In this document: in pieces, positions 16,283-25,005 of the stretch
Layout: each line of letters starts with the position of its first letter
How positions within the stretch are numbered: the stretch's first letter is position 1
Origin: DATJHM01 sp035493895
Lineage (GTDB): Bacteria > Chloroflexota > Ktedonobacteria > Ktedonobacterales > Ktedonobacteraceae
Assembly (NCBI GenBank): GCA_035493895.1
Contig: DATJHM010000178.1
Coordinates: 1-43,753 of the forward strand
Reading direction: 5' to 3'
Length of the DNA: 43,753 bases
Notes under the pieces: model-generated
What the model was told of the DNA's origin: nothing
Database searches by the model: none
What the model saw: only the letters and a program-made list of their open reading frames with translations
Made by a program: the position numbers and the translations under genes

Positions 16283-18055
16283 ATGATGAACGTTGAGCTG
16301 CAACGTGCGCGAAGCCGCCAGATGTTCATCTTCTTGCTGGTCTTGACCGCAATGGTGATCCTGATGGGCCGCCTCTATTACTGGCAGGTGGTGCGATCTC
16401 CTCAACTGACAAAATTGGCCGATCAGGAGCACATTCAAAATAGTATTGTGCCAGCCCCTCGAGGTCTGATCTATGATAGCCAGGGGCGACTGCTGGCGAC
16501 AAATATCGTGCGCGATGATGTGTATATAGAGCCGATCCCGCTGGCGAATGATTATGCCGATCTTGATACGCTTGCTACTGAGAAGGCGACGTTGATTAAG
16601 AGTATCCGTCAGGTGTTGCCGAATCTCTCGGTTGCGGACTTGAATAAGGATTTTGCGCGCAATCTCTATACTGTGCGTATTGCGACCGCGATTGATCCGG
16701 CACAAAGCCAGCAATTGCGTAATCTGGCGTTGCCTTATACCTTCTTAGAGCCACGCTCGATACGCGTCTATCCAGGGGGCGATCTGGCAGCGCAGGTCCT
16801 GGGATACGTGCAGGAAAATGCCTTGCCTGATGGTGGGGCAATTGGTCGTTACGGTATCGAAGGGGCGTTGAACAGCCAGCTCTCTGGCAAGCCCGGCAGC
16901 TTTACCGCTGAACGCGATCTCAATGGCAACCCCCTGACCGTTGGGGCCAGTACCAGTCAGCAGGTAGTGAATGGGGCAAATGTGACGTTGACGATCGATA
17001 GCACGGTACAGTATATGGTGCAAACTGAACTGGCTAACTACGTGAAGAGTGCCCAGGCCCAGAGTGGTACCGCGATTGTGCTGGATGTGCGTAGTGGGGC
17101 AGTTGTCGCCATGGCTGGCTATCCTTCGTTTGACCCGAATCACTATAGTAATTATGCAAATAAGCTGGGCTGTAATGGCACGGAAGATGTCTTTTTTAAT
17201 CCTGCGCTCTACTGTGCCTACGAGCCGGGCTCGACGATGAAGGCAGTCACGATGGCGGCTGGTCTGGATCAGGGCCTGATCACGCCGGAGACAGCAATAG
17301 ATGACAAGGGTGTGTTGACGTTTAAGGATCATACGCCGCCTGTCACGAACTGGGCGAATATACCCTATGGCCGGGAGACGATGACGCAGGTGCTGGAGCA
17401 TTCAGCCAACGTTGGCGCGGCCTGGGTGGCGCACAACGTGTTGGGGCCGAGCCGTTTCTATCCCTATCTGAGCCGTTTCGGTTTTGGACAGGTGACCGGA
17501 ATTGGTGGTCCCGAGCAGAGTGGTTTCTATCGTACAACGAGCGATAAGAACTGGTCTCCGAGCGATCTGGCGCGGCAGTCCTTCGGGCAGACCATTCTGG
17601 CGACGCCGATCCAGATGGTAATGGCCTATGAGGCGATTGCCAATGGTGGCGTAATGATGAAGCCGTATCTGGTCTCGTCTATCAGTCAAAATAATCAGGT
17701 GAAGCAGATGCAGCCTCAGGTGAAGCAGCGTGTCATGAGCACTCAGGCTGCGCACCAGTTGACGCAAATGTTGATTGCAGCGGCCAATTATAACCAGCAG
17801 GCAACGTTTCCAGGGTATAGCGTGGCGGTAAAAACTGGCACCTCTACGACACAGGGGTTGTCCGACGAGAAAACGGAGGCTTCGATGGTTGGTTTTGTTC
17901 CGGCCTCGCAGCCGCGTTTTGTCATTCTGGTGAAGTTGGATCAGCCGCAATCGACCACGTATAGTATTTTTGGTGGAACTGCTGCTGGTCCTCTCTGGAG
18001 GACCCTGGCGCAACAGTTAATGTGGCATTTCGCCGTTACACCTGACCAGGCGTAA
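16283..18055 (+). CDS. ftsI: Division-specific transpeptidase FtsI (PBP2-type)
   Basis: The 590-residue class B penicillin-binding protein has one N-terminal membrane anchor (about 15-35), a dimerisation domain with APRGLIYDSQGRLLATN, the GRYGIEGALN hinge, and a transpeptidase domain. Active-site motifs are complete: STMK with nucleophile Ser317, SAN at 374-376 and KTG at 517-519. It crosslinks septal peptidoglycan with FtsW. No PASTA domain follows. ATG 16283 has GAGGAG 5 bases upstream; the next codon is also ATG. It follows ftsL by 34 bp. Confidence 0.95.
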   Translation: MMNVELQRARSRQMFIFLLVLTAMVILMGRLYYWQVVRSPQLTKLADQEHIQNSIVPAPRGLIYDSQGRLLATNIVRDDVYIEPIPLANDYADLDTLATEKATLIKSIRQVLPNLSVADLNKDFARNLYTVRIATAIDPAQSQQLRNLALPYTFLEPRSIRVYPGGDLAAQVLGYVQENALPDGGAIGRYGIEGALNSQLSGKPGSFTAERDLNGNPLTVGASTSQQVVNGANVTLTIDSTVQYMVQTELANYVKSAQAQSGTAIVLDVRSGAVVAMAGYPSFDPNHYSNYANKLGCNGTEDVFFNPALYCAYEPGSTMKAVTMAAGLDQGLITPETAIDDKGVLTFKDHTPPVTNWANIPYGRETMTQVLEHSANVGAAWVAHNVLGPSRFYPYLSRFGFGQVTGIGGPEQSGFYRTTSDKNWSPSDLARQSFGQTILATPIQMVMAYEAIANGGVMMKPYLVSSISQNNQVKQMQPQVKQRVMSTQAAHQLTQMLIAAANYNQQATFPGYSVAVKTGTSTTQGLSDEKTEASMVGFVPASQPRFVILVKLDQPQSTTYSIFGGTAAGPLWRTLAQQLMWHFAVTPDQA

Positions 18056-18094
18056 TGGCTATCCTCTAGTTAAGTGCAGAGGAGAGGTAGACAT

Positions 18095-18370
18095 ATGCAG
18101 CACGATCAAAACGAAAAACCGCCTGTTGAGGAGGAGTTGAGCGCAACGTGGTTGGAGTTGCTTGGCGCGACGGTGCCATCAAATCAGCCACAGGCGGCCA
18201 CCGATGAGGCCGGTATTCCTGTGCTGGAGAGCGATCCGTGGCGCGATTTACTTCAGGGCGAAGACATTGCTCTGGTCGATTTGCAAAAAATAGCTTTGCA
18301 TGCTGCCGATCAGGACGTCGAACGGGCCTTGCAAGTGATGCGCGAGCAAGCGGATGACGCTTCTCAGTGA
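18095..18370 (+). CDS. Small acidic protein in the dcw cluster, unknown function
   Basis: I do not recognise this 91-residue protein. It is strongly acidic and has no membrane segment or Cys. The middle has WLELLGATVPS and SDPWRDLLQGED, and the C-terminal half is probably helical (IALHAADQDVERALQVMREQ). AGGAGAGG precedes the ATG. It occupies the place between ftsI and ftsW where many clusters carry murE, murF, mraY and murD. A role as a division accessory factor is a guess from position only. Confidence 0.75.
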   Translation: MQHDQNEKPPVEEELSATWLELLGATVPSNQPQAATDEAGIPVLESDPWRDLLQGEDIALVDLQKIALHAADQDVERALQVMREQADDASQ

Positions 18371-18524
18371 TACGCGATCTTGTCTGATAGTATACTGGAA
18401 AAAATGTTCTACGTCAAGCGTACGCATATAGCTGTAACTCTGTATGCATGGTTTATCTCGTGTATGTGGTTGAATGGTTGGTTGGCCCTGGCAGCAGGGC
18501 CAGCAATGAAGAGTGCAGGCTTTC

Positions 18525-20096
18525 ATGTTAGATGATCGAGCGAAGAGAGAAGGGCAGACCGCAAAGACGGTGAAGCCAACAAAGAATCGTCCAGGGCGTA
18601 AGGCGCTGGTCGCGCGTTCTCCTGCTCTGGAGTCGGCTGAACGCAAAGCTCAGTTGCGTGAAGAGGAGGGCCGTAAGAGGCGCAGTGTTTCTGGCTCATT
18701 GCGTCAGCCGAGTGGCGCGCTCGGGAAAATGAGTTATGCCGCAGAGGCCGCTTTGAGCCAGACATACCGGGCACCGAAGCATTTGCCCCACAGGCGGCGC
18801 TCCCTCATTGCAGCGCTACTACCCATGCGCTTGAAGCAACAGGCCGTTCTGGATGATGCGCTCCGCATTGAGGGACAGCACAGCGTACAGGGGATCAGCG
18901 TCGAGGAGCAACAGAAGCTGTCAGAGTTGGAGATGTCTCTGCCGCGTGCTGCGGGCAAGATCGATCACTGGTTGCTGGTCGTAGTACTGGCCTTGCTTTG
19001 CGTGGGTCTGGTGATGGTCTATAGCGCCAGTTCGTTTATCTCAGCGCGCGATTATGGGGATGCCTCCTATTACTTTCAGAAGCAGATGGTATGGGCTTTT
19101 CTGGGCATTATTGCCATGCTGGTGACGATGCGCATCGATTATCGTCAGTGGCGTCGTTTCTCTCTTGCTGGTATGATGGTGGTCTTACCGCTGCTGGTCA
19201 TTGTGTTAATCTTTGGACGCAATGTCTATGGGGCAACGCGTTGGATACCGCTGGGGCCATTCTTTTCTTTTCAGCCGAGCGAGCTGACGAAACTGGTGCT
19301 GGCGCTTTACATTGCGGACTGGCTGGCGCGTAAGGGCAGGCGGGCCGTGGGGACATTCTTATATGGTCTGGCACCGTTTGTTATTCTCGTGGGCGTGATC
19401 CTGGGACTGATCCTGCTGGAAAAAGACATGGGCACGGCGATCATTATTGCCGGTCTGGCCACGGCCATGTTTTTTACGGCCGGTGCGAATATTGTGCAGT
19501 TTTTACTGGCATTACTTTGTGGAGGTGCAATTTTTCTTTCGCAGGCATTTAGTAGTTATCGCTTCTATCGTTTGAAGGGATTTATGGACCCTTTCAAGGA
19601 TGTCACTGGTATTAATGCGCAACTGTATCAATCTTTATTAGCATTAGGGTCTGGGGGATGGTTTGGGGTTGGCCTGGGGGCGAGCCGTCAGAAAACCGGA
19701 TATCTGCCGTTGCCGTACATTGATTCTATCTTTGCCATCACAGGTGAAGAGTTGGGTTTTATAGGATGTACGTTGATCATCATGCTGTTTATGTTTCTGG
19801 CCTTTCGCGGTTTCCGTCTGGCCCGGCGCACACAGGATGTGTATGGGGCGTTACTGGCGACCGGTATTACGACCTGGCTGGTCCTACAAGCAATGATTAA
19901 TATCGGAGCATCAACCGCTTCGATTCCGTATACGGGAGTGCCTCTGCCGTTTATTAGCTTTGGAGGTTCTTCGCTGGTAGTCACAATGGCGGCGGTTGGC
20001 GTTTTACTCAATATCTCGCGTTATATCCAGGAGCCGGATGCTCCAGTTTTGTCCAGGCGTACTCTTACAAAGACTATTAGTAAAAAGAAAGCATAA
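18525..20096 (+). CDS. ftsW: Septal peptidoglycan polymerase FtsW
   Basis: The SEDS-family core starts near residue 145 with KIDHWLLVVVLALLCVGLVMVYSASS and spans about ten membrane helices, with LLEKDMGTAI and STASIPYTGVPLPFISFGGSS as family signatures. FtsW polymerises lipid II at the septum with FtsI. Unusually, about 145 soluble residues precede the first helix, rich in Arg, Lys and Glu (523 residues in total, against the usual near 380-400). The start is uncertain: ATG 18525 and GTG 18513 both have weak ribosome sites, and a short form from ATG 18933 is possible, but the frame reads as coding throughout. A 154-bp gap precedes it and could hold an internal promoter. Confidence 0.93.
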   Translation: MLDDRAKREGQTAKTVKPTKNRPGRKALVARSPALESAERKAQLREEEGRKRRSVSGSLRQPSGALGKMSYAAEAALSQTYRAPKHLPHRRRSLIAALLPMRLKQQAVLDDALRIEGQHSVQGISVEEQQKLSELEMSLPRAAGKIDHWLLVVVLALLCVGLVMVYSASSFISARDYGDASYYFQKQMVWAFLGIIAMLVTMRIDYRQWRRFSLAGMMVVLPLLVIVLIFGRNVYGATRWIPLGPFFSFQPSELTKLVLALYIADWLARKGRRAVGTFLYGLAPFVILVGVILGLILLEKDMGTAIIIAGLATAMFFTAGANIVQFLLALLCGGAIFLSQAFSSYRFYRLKGFMDPFKDVTGINAQLYQSLLALGSGGWFGVGLGASRQKTGYLPLPYIDSIFAITGEELGFIGCTLIIMLFMFLAFRGFRLARRTQDVYGALLATGITTWLVLQAMINIGASTASIPYTGVPLPFISFGGSSLVVTMAAVGVLLNISRYIQEPDAPVLSRRTLTKTISKKKA

Positions 20097-20126
20097 GGCG
20101 ACAGAGCCTTATTGCACAGGTTGTAT

Positions 20127-21290
20127 ATGCGAGTCCTTATATCTGGCGGAGGGACCGGAGGGCACGTCTATCCTGCGCTCGCGGTTGCCACGCGTTTACG
20201 CGATCTCTATCAAGCTGATATTCTCTATCTTGGCAGTGACGATGGTCTGGAGACGCAACTCGTGCCTGCGGCTGGCCTACGTCTGGCGACAGTCCAGGCC
20301 GGAAAACTTCAGCGCTATTTCTCCTGGAACACCGTAAAGGGTGTGGCCCGCGTTCCTCTGGGAGTGGTCCAGGCAATGAGCATTGTGCGCAAATTTCGTC
20401 CTGAGGTTGCATTTACAAGTGGTGGTTATGTCGCTGTTCCTGCTGGTCTGGCAGCGCGTGTGCAGAATGTGCCCTTGTTAATGCATCAGCAGGACGTGCC
20501 ACCCAATCTGGCTAATCGTTTGATTGCGCCAATTGCTACGCGTATTTCCGTGGCATTTGCAGGCTCATTGCCCTACTTTCCGGCTGCTAAGTCTCTTCTC
20601 CTGGGAAATCCTCTGCGGCAAGAGCTGCTCGATGTGCGACAGATTGCACCTCAAGAAGCAAAGCAAACATTGGGCTTTGCACAAGATTTGCCGCTGGTCC
20701 TGATAACGGGTGGTAGCCAGGGAGCGCGCCATCTCAATCAGGTGCTCTGTCGAGCGTTGCCTGAACTTTTGCCGTTCTGTCAGGTATTGCAGATCAGCGG
20801 TCAAAAGCTTTTTGCGGAAACGCAAACGCTCTCCGCTGAAATGCTCCAGGGCGTGAGCAGCGATTTGCAGCAGCGCTATCATCTGGTGCCCTATATGTCG
20901 GAGGAGATGCCATTAGCATTGCGGGCGGCTGATCTGGTCATCTGCCGTTCGGGAGCGTCGACGTTGAGCGAATTAGCGTTGCTGGCAAAGGTGAGCATTC
21001 TCGTGCCACTCCCACCAACGATGGGAAAATCTCCTCAGGAAGCGAATGCCGCGTTCATGGCAAAACATCGGGCCGCGCTGGTCATAAAGAATGAGGAGTT
21101 GCAGCCAGCGCCGCTGGTGGAGCAGGTGCGCTCCATGCTGTTCTCCGAAGAGACGCGGCAAGAGTTTTCTCAAGCCATCGCAGCCTTTGGGAAGGAGGAT
21201 GCGACGCAGGAGATTGCGGCAACGCTTGTCAATATGGCGCAGGGTGCTACGGCTGAGGATTTAAAGAAACAAGAGGTTATACGTCATTGA
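20127..21290 (+). CDS. murG: UDP-GlcNAc:lipid I N-acetylglucosaminyltransferase MurG
   Basis: The 387-residue GT-B enzyme makes lipid II on the inner membrane face. The N-terminus RVLISGGGTGGHVYPALAVA is the lipid-contacting glycine loop, FTSGGYVAVPAGLAARV and LLMHQQDVPPNLANRL are conserved, and the donor-binding domain has LVLITGGSQGARHLN, YMSEEMPLALRAADLVICRSGASTLSEL and LVPLPP. Here MHQQDVPP replaces the usual HEQN segment, so the family Glu is a Gln. ATG 20127 starts the glycine loop; the ribosome site is weak. It ends in a 4-bp overlap with murC. Confidence 0.95.
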   Translation: MRVLISGGGTGGHVYPALAVATRLRDLYQADILYLGSDDGLETQLVPAAGLRLATVQAGKLQRYFSWNTVKGVARVPLGVVQAMSIVRKFRPEVAFTSGGYVAVPAGLAARVQNVPLLMHQQDVPPNLANRLIAPIATRISVAFAGSLPYFPAAKSLLLGNPLRQELLDVRQIAPQEAKQTLGFAQDLPLVLITGGSQGARHLNQVLCRALPELLPFCQVLQISGQKLFAETQTLSAEMLQGVSSDLQQRYHLVPYMSEEMPLALRAADLVICRSGASTLSELALLAKVSILVPLPPTMGKSPQEANAAFMAKHRAALVIKNEELQPAPLVEQVRSMLFSEETRQEFSQAIAAFGKEDATQEIAATLVNMAQGATAEDLKKQEVIRH

Positions 21291-22771
21291 AACAGAGACG
21301 CTTGCATTTTATGGGTATTGGTGGGCAGGGGATCTCAGCGGTGGCTCAAATGGCGCTCCAGGCGGGCGACATCGTCACCGGCTGTGATCGCCAGCGCTCT
21401 GCGACGGTGCGTCAGTTGGAGGAGGTAGGGATTGAGATTCAGCAGGGCCATAGTCCGGCGCATCTGGACGCCGTGGATATGCTGGTGATCAGTCCCGCGA
21501 TTACTGCGCTCAATCCACATAACGAAGAGTTGGTGGCCGCGCACGAGCGAAACTTGCCCATCATTACCTGGCAGGAGTTGCTGAGTGAATACATGCGGGA
21601 GAAATGTGTGCTCTCGGTTAGCGGCGTGCATGGCAAGGGCTCGACAACAGCCATGCTCTCGCTGATCCTGGTGGATGCCGGTTTTGATCCTACCTGCGAA
21701 ATTGGGGCCGTTGTTCCGCGTTTCGGGGCGAATTACCGTCTTGGGCAGAGCCCGTATTTTGTCAACGAGGCCGACGAGTTCAATCACAATTTCTGGCATT
21801 ATCATCCACGGGTGGCGCTGGTCAAGGCCCTGGAATATGAGCATCCAGAGTTCTTTGCCGACTACGATGCCTTTCTCGCGGCATTTGAGCATTTTATTCG
21901 TGGTATGGATATGCAGGGAGATTGGCCGATTCCGCCCACGCTGGTCTTGAATGCCGATAGTGCTGGTTGTCTGGATCTCTATGCACGATTGCAGGATTGG
22001 CCCGGTCGTCTGGTGACGTATAGCGTTGAGGGTCTGCATCCGGCTGGATTGCCAGTGCTTGAGGCGGCAGAGACCTACACGGCGTCCGCTATTCAGCTTG
22101 CGGGACGGACCAGTTTTCGGGTGGCAGGCCGCGTTGATACCGCGCTCAATGGTCGTGAGATTCATTTGCAATTGCCGGGTATCCATAACATCGAGAATGC
22201 GCTGGCCGCGCTAACCGTGGCGCGTCTCCTTGGGACTGATCCCGATGCGTTGGTGCGTACGCTGGAGGGCTTTACGGGCATTCGGCGTCGTTTAGAGATT
22301 CGCCATCAAGGGCCATTGAACCTCAAAACGCATGTGGTTGACGATGTCATGTTGATGGATGATTACGCCCATCATCCTACTGCGATCAGTATGACGCTCG
22401 ATGCCTTGCGCCAGCGTTATCCAGAGCGCCGTCTGGTCGCGGTCTATCAGCCGCATATGTATAGCCGCACAAAAACGTTCTTTGCGCAATTTGTGGAGGC
22501 GTTTGATAAAGCTGATATCGCAATTATTGCCGAGATCTTTCCGGCGCGTGAGCAGGATACGGGTCTTGTGCATGCGCGTGACCTGGTGCGTGCGTTAGCG
22601 CAACGTGAGCATTTTGCCGCTGCCGGAGGGCAGATCTTTTACGGAGGGGAGACGCTTCAGGAGACGGTGCAGCTTTTGCGCGATCAGGTGCGCTCAGGCG
22701 ATCTGGTAGTGATGATGGGGGCGGGCGATGTGTATACCGTGACCGAACTGCTTTTGCAGGGTCGATCTTAG
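21287..22771 (+). CDS. murC: UDP-N-acetylmuramate-alanine ligase MurC (Mur ligase)
   Basis: The 494-residue Mur ligase has all three domains: the N-terminal Rossmann unit LHFMGIGGQGISAVAQMAL, the central ATPase domain, and the C-terminal domain with DDYAHHPTAISMTL and VYQPHMYSRTKTF, the MurC QPHxxxR signature. GFTGIRRRLEIR is also typical. Oddly, the P-loop reads SGVHGKGSTTAM rather than GTHGKTTT, closer to the FolC style, and the metal-site segment reads ALEYEHPEFF, recalling Mpl. MurC is still favoured by position between murG and murB. It starts with TTG in a TTGA overlap with murG, with AGAGG upstream. Confidence 0.9.
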   Translation: MKQRRLHFMGIGGQGISAVAQMALQAGDIVTGCDRQRSATVRQLEEVGIEIQQGHSPAHLDAVDMLVISPAITALNPHNEELVAAHERNLPIITWQELLSEYMREKCVLSVSGVHGKGSTTAMLSLILVDAGFDPTCEIGAVVPRFGANYRLGQSPYFVNEADEFNHNFWHYHPRVALVKALEYEHPEFFADYDAFLAAFEHFIRGMDMQGDWPIPPTLVLNADSAGCLDLYARLQDWPGRLVTYSVEGLHPAGLPVLEAAETYTASAIQLAGRTSFRVAGRVDTALNGREIHLQLPGIHNIENALAALTVARLLGTDPDALVRTLEGFTGIRRRLEIRHQGPLNLKTHVVDDVMLMDDYAHHPTAISMTLDALRQRYPERRLVAVYQPHMYSRTKTFFAQFVEAFDKADIAIIAEIFPAREQDTGLVHARDLVRALAQREHFAAAGGQIFYGGETLQETVQLLRDQVRSGDLVVMMGAGDVYTVTELLLQGRS

Positions 22772-22788
22772 AAGAGGGAAGAAGCCGT

Positions 22789-23814
22789 ATGTCATTTGAT
22801 GTTGAGACCACCTACGCCGAGCTCCGTGCTCGCTTTGGCGAGCGCGTGCGTCGCGATGAGCCATTAGCGCGCCATTCTACCTTTGGGGTAGGTGGTCCTG
22901 CTGATATCTGGGTCTCGCTGGAGCGGCGTGAGGATCTGATCGATCTGGTGACCCGTTGTGCAGAGCAACGCTGGCCTCTTCTCATTGCGGGCAACGGTAC
23001 CAATGTACTGTATGCCGATGCGGGTGTACGTGGCATTGTCGCGCGTATTGCACTGACCGGTTATACGCTTGAAGAGCATGGCGATGGTACTGCCCTGCTC
23101 ACTGCGGGCGCAGGCGTGAGCTGGCCTCGTCTGCTGAACGAACTGGCACCTCTGGGTTGGCGTGGGCTGGAGTTTGGTCCGGGCATTCCGGGAACGCTGG
23201 GTGGTGGCGTCATTAGTAACGCCGGAGCGCACCAGGGCGATCTGGGGCAGGTCTTGCAATGGGTCGAGGTGCTCGACGCTCATGCGTGCGAAACGCAGGC
23301 GGTTGCGCCAGTCGTCGTGCACTATCAACACGCAGATCTTGCTTTGAGCTATCGCCATAGCCGTTTTCGTGCCGAGCGACGGGTACAATTTGACGTACAG
23401 GGAAACCCATTAGCCGCGCCACGTCGGCTTATCGAGCCAGCGGAGATCATCGTAGAGCTGGGTATTTTGTTGCAACGTGGCGATCCAAAACAATTGCGTG
23501 AGACGATTGATGCGCACAAGCTGCATCGGAAACAGACACAGCCACCACAGCAAAGTGCTGGCTCAGTCTTTAAGAATCCTATGGGGGATTATGCTGGTCG
23601 CCTGATTGAGGCGGTTGGCTTGAAGGGGGAGACTCACGGTAGGGCGCAATTTTCAGAGCGCCATGCCAACTTTATTGTGAACGTAGGAGGAGCTTGTGCT
23701 GCGGACGTAGCGGCACTAATCAAGGAGGCGCACAACCGCGTACGTGAACAGTTTGGTGTGGAAATGGAACTGGAAGTTGAGCTACGCGGTGAGTGGAGGG
23801 AAACAACATCATGA
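22789..23814 (+). CDS. murB: UDP-N-acetylenolpyruvoylglucosamine reductase MurB
   Basis: The 341-residue flavoenzyme reduces the enolpyruvyl group to lactyl to give UDP-MurNAc. FAD-domain signatures are HSTFGVGGPADIW, AGNGTNVLYADAGVRG and GLEFGPGIPGTLGGGV. The substrate domain has LSYRHSRF and AGSVFKNPMGDYAGRLIE, with GLKGETHGRAQFSERHANFIVN carrying the catalytic Ser and following residues. The AGSVFKNP-to-HANFIVN layout is of the type II kind found in many Gram-positives. A GAGGGAAG ribosome site precedes the ATG. Its TGA overlaps the ftsQ ATG. Confidence 0.96.
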   Translation: MSFDVETTYAELRARFGERVRRDEPLARHSTFGVGGPADIWVSLERREDLIDLVTRCAEQRWPLLIAGNGTNVLYADAGVRGIVARIALTGYTLEEHGDGTALLTAGAGVSWPRLLNELAPLGWRGLEFGPGIPGTLGGGVISNAGAHQGDLGQVLQWVEVLDAHACETQAVAPVVVHYQHADLALSYRHSRFRAERRVQFDVQGNPLAAPRRLIEPAEIIVELGILLQRGDPKQLRETIDAHKLHRKQTQPPQQSAGSVFKNPMGDYAGRLIEAVGLKGETHGRAQFSERHANFIVNVGGACAADVAALIKEAHNRVREQFGVEMELEVELRGEWRETTS

Positions 23815-24926
23815 CGCAGAAAAAACCGCTTCAAGAGCAAGTTGCATCGCATGCTTATAAACGACCTGTAGTGCGTGAAGCTCCTCGGACTCTGCAACGT
23901 GTCGTTACGATTCCTGAGGCCAGTCCACTAGATTCCTGGAATGAGTTTGATCTTCGTCGTAAAGAGATGGGGCAGAGGCGTACGCGGCCACGCAAATACG
24001 TAGGGCCAGTGCCACGGACCTTTGTGCAGACCGGTTCGTATGCTCCCAGCGGGCAGATGCGTACACCGCATAAGTCGCTGCCAGCCTATGGTACGCGTGT
24101 ACCACGGCGTAGTGGTCGCCTGGGGTTTCGTCGTGGCTTGATCTGGAAGCTCCTGGGGGTCCTGACGGGTGGAGTGTTGCTCATGCTGGCGGCAAACTTC
24201 GCATTTGCGGGGAATGCCTTTCGTATTGAGCAAGTGACCGTCGTTGGTACCCATAATGATGCTTTGATACGTTCTATACAAAAGATGGGTATGCAGGGGC
24301 AGAATATCTTTTTGCTCAACGTGCCCATGCTCAACGAGCGTATCGCTGCATTGCCCCAGGTCAGTGCAGTAACTTTAAGTAAACAGTTGCCCAATCAACT
24401 GGTTGTAACCGTCAGCGAGCGTACTCCATTCTTATTATGGAGTACGCCGCAAGGCGTATTTAGCGTGGACAACAAGGGAGTCGTCATTGCAGCGGTAGGG
24501 GCGAGTAGTGCAGCGGCGATGAACATGGTCGTAGATGTCAGCCAGCAGAATACGCAGAAACCGCCAAAGGGAATAACAACGGTTCAACCGGGAGAGCAGT
24601 TGAATCAAGCTGATATTGCTTTTGCATCAAAGCTATTCAAACAACTACCACCAGTTCTGGGCAACAATGCCTTTACTTTGCGTTATGATGGTACAATATA
24701 TGCTAATACTACCGATGAGTCCGGAAGTGCGGCTCACAGGGGAACATTTATCGTGAAAAGTGCGGATGGTTGGCTGGCGTATCTGGGTGGCGCTGATGAT
24801 ATTAATCCCCTGGCGAATAGACTGCTTGAGTTGCAGCAATTGCTTTTGCTTGCGCAGAAGCAACAACTGAAGATAGCAACTATCGATCTGCGCTATGGTT
24901 TGCATCCAGTTTATACCTTGAAGTAA
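23811..24926 (+). CDS. ftsQ: Division protein FtsQ/DivIB
   Basis: The 371-residue bitopic protein has a long basic cytoplasmic tail (about 115 residues), one membrane helix (about 117-137, LLGVLTGGVLLMLAANFAFA) and an outer POTRA domain starting FRIEQVTVVGTHNDALIRSI and continuing through LPNQLVVTVSERTPFLLW. It links FtsL and FtsI to the ring. GGAGGG lies 10 bases before the ATG, which overlaps the murB stop (ATGA). The coding sequence contains a perfect 11-bp hairpin at 24419-24447. Confidence 0.92.
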   Translation: MTQKKPLQEQVASHAYKRPVVREAPRTLQRVVTIPEASPLDSWNEFDLRRKEMGQRRTRPRKYVGPVPRTFVQTGSYAPSGQMRTPHKSLPAYGTRVPRRSGRLGFRRGLIWKLLGVLTGGVLLMLAANFAFAGNAFRIEQVTVVGTHNDALIRSIQKMGMQGQNIFLLNVPMLNERIAALPQVSAVTLSKQLPNQLVVTVSERTPFLLWSTPQGVFSVDNKGVVIAAVGASSAAAMNMVVDVSQQNTQKPPKGITTVQPGEQLNQADIAFASKLFKQLPPVLGNNAFTLRYDGTIYANTTDESGSAAHRGTFIVKSADGWLAYLGGADDINPLANRLLELQQLLLLAQKQQLKIATIDLRYGLHPVYTLK

Positions 24927-25005
24927 AGATGATATATATGCCTGGTCTCGATAACTGTATTCGTAGTGCGTCTCCTACATGTACCGCCCAAGGGGAGCTT
25001 CTATC

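Noticed and set aside
21287..22771. Naming the Mur ligase Mpl instead of MurC
   Set aside because: Despite two unusual motifs, position between murG and murB and the QPHxxxR motif favour MurC.
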